Source: Planctomycetota bacterium (GTDB lineage: Bacteria > Planctomycetota > UBA1135 > JACQFD01). From it: a stretch of 64,000 bases of DNA. Positions 62,693 through 64,000 of the stretch are shown piece after piece. Positions within the stretch are counted from its first letter, which is position 1; each line of letters begins with the position of its first letter. The notes under the pieces are model-generated. The model saw only the letters and a program-made list of their open reading frames with translations, made no database searches and had not been told where the DNA came from. The position numbers and the translations under genes are program-made. The DNA lies in assembly GCA_016792805.1 (NCBI GenBank), contig JAEUHX010000058.1, forward strand, positions 140,228-204,227. The letters run 5' to 3'.

Positions 62693-63166
62693 CTAAGCGC
62701 GCGGAACCACGCTCGTAATTGCCAGAGTATTGCCTTCGCTATCTTTGAAGAAGCCGATCCAGAGATCTCCGTTCGGCATGGGCGCCACTTTGTGAGGTTT
62801 CTGTACGATCTCGACCGCCTGCGCTTCGAGGAAGGCGTGGGTCGCCTGAATGTCGGGAACATCGAAATAGAGAATCGAGCCCGGATGGTCCTGCTGCGGA
62901 TTCTCAGGCCGCCCCAAGAGGAGCCTCACGCCTCCAGCGTCGAAAAATGCCATCCCCGACGCCGAGAACAGATGCCGTATCCCGAGGCGATCCCGGTAGA
63001 AGGCCGTAGCCCGCTCCACGTCGTGGGCGACCATGCTGATTTGAGTGATCTTCGAATTCGAGAGGTTGGGAGTCTGGCTCATGGCGAATTGGGGCACAGC
63101 GATGGCACACGAAGTGAGGAGGGGCGCAGCTGCCGCGGCGAGGGCATGAATCGAAGGGGGACGCAC
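62693..63166 (-). CDS. VOC/glyoxalase-superfamily protein, possibly a lipoprotein
   Basis: A protein of up to 157 residues with a VOC fold: ITQISMVAHDVERATAFYRDRLGI for the first module and GSILYFDVPDIQATHAFLEAQAVEI and GNTLAITSVV for the second. Metal-binding positions of classical glyoxalases are only partly matched, so it may be a binding or resistance protein rather than an isomerase. The GTG start at 63166 adds a leader with lipobox-like LLTSC, whereas a start at Met29 (63082) would give a cytosolic protein. It is divergent from the MarR gene, which probably controls it. Confidence 0.82.
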   Translation of the reverse strand: MRPPSIHALAAAAAPLLTSCAIAVPQFAMSQTPNLSNSKITQISMVAHDVERATAFYRDRLGIRHLFSASGMAFFDAGGVRLLLGRPENPQQDHPGSILYFDVPDIQATHAFLEAQAVEIVQKPHKVAPMPNGDLWIGFFKDSEGNTLAITSVVPRA

Positions 63167-63213
63167 GCGAACCGTTTCTGCGAAGCGCGCGGCCTACTGC
63201 GTGCCTCGGTCTA

Positions 63214-63226
63214 TTAGCATAGCTAA
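63214..63226. promoter_or_regulatory. SlyA/MarR-type palindrome between VOC and MarR genes
   Basis: TTAGC-ATA-GCTAA is a perfect inverted repeat in an A/T-rich pocket between divergent genes. It is very close to the known SlyA consensus TTAGCAAGCTAA, and a MarR-family gene starts 14 bases downstream. It is likely the autoregulatory operator. Confidence 0.6.
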
Positions 63227-63240
63227 ATACCTAATCATCC

Positions 63241-63726
63241 ATGCAGCGTCAACCCACCGTCGGCGATCCGCCGAGCCCCTCCGAGGCCGCAATCCGCATC
63301 CATTCCGCCGCCATCCACGTGCTCCGGCGGCTGCGGCAGGTCGATTCCGCCCTGTCCCTCAGCCCCGCTCGGCTCTCGGCCCTCTCAGTGATTGTCTTCG
63401 CCGGCCCCGTAACACTCACCCAGCTCGGCCGCGCCGAGCAGGTCTCCGGCGCCACGATTACACGCCTCGTTCAGGGGCTTGAGGGCTCCGGCCTCGCGCG
63501 GCGGCGAATGGACGCCGAGGATGCCCGAGTTTTCTGGATCGAAGCAACTCCGAAGGGAAAGTCGCTGCTGGAGGAAGGGCGCGCGCGTCGCGTCGGAGTT
63601 CTTACAGCTCACTTTTCCAAACTCTCCCACGACGACCTCCGCGCCCTGCACCGCAGCGCAGAGATCTTGGAGCAAGTGCCCGCGCCGTCGAGCACTGGAC
63701 TGCCCCTTCGCGGCCGGCGTCGATAG
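63241..63726 (+). CDS. MarR family transcriptional regulator
   Basis: A 161-residue winged-helix regulator. ALSVIVFAGPVTLTQLGRAEQVSGATITRLVQGLEGSGLARRR covers the DNA-binding helices, and DAEDARVFWIEATPKGKSLLEEGR covers the wing and following helix. N- and C-terminal helices for dimerisation are present. The A/T-rich palindrome upstream and the divergent VOC gene form the classic MarR arrangement, in which ligand binding relieves repression of a detoxification gene. Confidence 0.9.
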   Translation: MQRQPTVGDPPSPSEAAIRIHSAAIHVLRRLRQVDSALSLSPARLSALSVIVFAGPVTLTQLGRAEQVSGATITRLVQGLEGSGLARRRMDAEDARVFWIEATPKGKSLLEEGRARRVGVLTAHFSKLSHDDLRALHRSAEILEQVPAPSSTGLPLRGRRR

Positions 63727-63836
63727 ATCAATTCTCAGCGCGCCGAGGCAGGCTGCGCACTCGGAGCGGAATGTCATCAAGAAGTGGAGAAGCCCGAGCC
63801 TGCCGAGGGGTACCACAATTGCCAGCGCGAAATCGG

Positions 63837-64000
63837 CTACTGCGGGAAAGACATTTGTTCGCCCACCGGTGTCTGGATGTTCAGCCCCGACGTCGATAGC
63901 GCGGAGAGACCAAATCGCTCTTCGCTTTGGCTCGTCTCAAGACGTAGGAGTGCGGAGGGAGTACCCTCCAAGGTCTGGCTCGAGAGGCTCACCTTGGCCG
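63837..64000 (-). CDS. 3' end of an unidentified gene entering from the right edge
   Basis: On the minus strand a frame open from the window edge encodes about 54 residues ending in ...GLNIQTPVGEQMSFPQ and a TAG. Third codon positions are mostly G or C, as in the neighbouring genes, and the residue mix is protein-like. The sequence is too short to name a family. The coding call is based only on codon pattern and the long open frame to the edge. Confidence 0.4.
   Translation of the reverse strand, partial: AKVSLSSQTLEGTPSALLRLETSQSEERFGLSALSTSGLNIQTPVGEQMSFPQ

Overview
The window is GC-rich bacterial DNA, densely packed with genes that often overlap by ATGA or TTGA. The best guess is a member of the Planctomycetota or a close relative. 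This is inferred from a cytochrome c/DUF1549/DUF1553 protein followed by its DUF1501 partner, large secreted FG-GAP and HAF-repeat proteins, a hydrazine-synthase-alpha-like haem protein, DUF1080, and an exosortase with a PEP-CTERM protein. No rRNA, tRNA, CRISPR array, integrase or transposase was seen.

Region 1 (1-15300) is mostly exported proteins: a cysteine-periodic repeat protein, a carboxypeptidase-regulatory-like protein, the cytochrome/DUF1501 pair, FG-GAP and HAF-repeat proteins, an M91-type metalloprotease and a haem protein with C-terminal VCBS-like repeats. Region 2 (16265-31782) holds a DEAD-box helicase, then a coupled run of RND periplasmic adaptor, RND pump, B12/radical SAM enzyme, GMC oxidoreductase and Gfo/Idh-like protein, then an EF-hand membrane protein, a sodium:solute symporter and a second HAF protein. 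A 74-bp inverted-repeat element occurs three times between genes in regions 1-2.

Region 3 (31851-44125) is a divergent type III polyketide synthase cluster. The left arm encodes a membrane-anchored YceI protein, a lipoprotein, a UbiG-like methyltransferase, an isoprenylcysteine-methyltransferase-like enzyme and the synthase. The right arm encodes an MMPL exporter, a geranylgeranyl-reductase-like flavoprotein, a small exported protein, a histidine kinase, a sigma-54 response regulator and an epimerase. Region 4 (44188-48721) is a compact exosortase locus: palindrome, PadR regulator, 61-residue ORF, VIT/PEP-CTERM membrane protein, exosortase and EpsI-like protein. An acyl-CoA ligase, a thioredoxin-like lipoprotein and a decayed DUF3052 gene follow.

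Region 5 (51523-60841) is a nine-gene minus-strand run: Zn-dehydrogenase, two small membrane proteins, a four-TM protein, LutA, LutB, LutC, an FAH-family hydrolase and an alpha-L-rhamnosidase. It fits release of L-rhamnose (or L-fucose) and non-phosphorylating breakdown to pyruvate plus L-lactate, with LutABC oxidising the lactate. An 18-bp perfect palindrome lies between it and a divergent DUF1080 lipoprotein. The right end has an exported protein, a VOC protein and a divergent MarR regulator around a SlyA-like palindrome, and the 3' end of a further gene.
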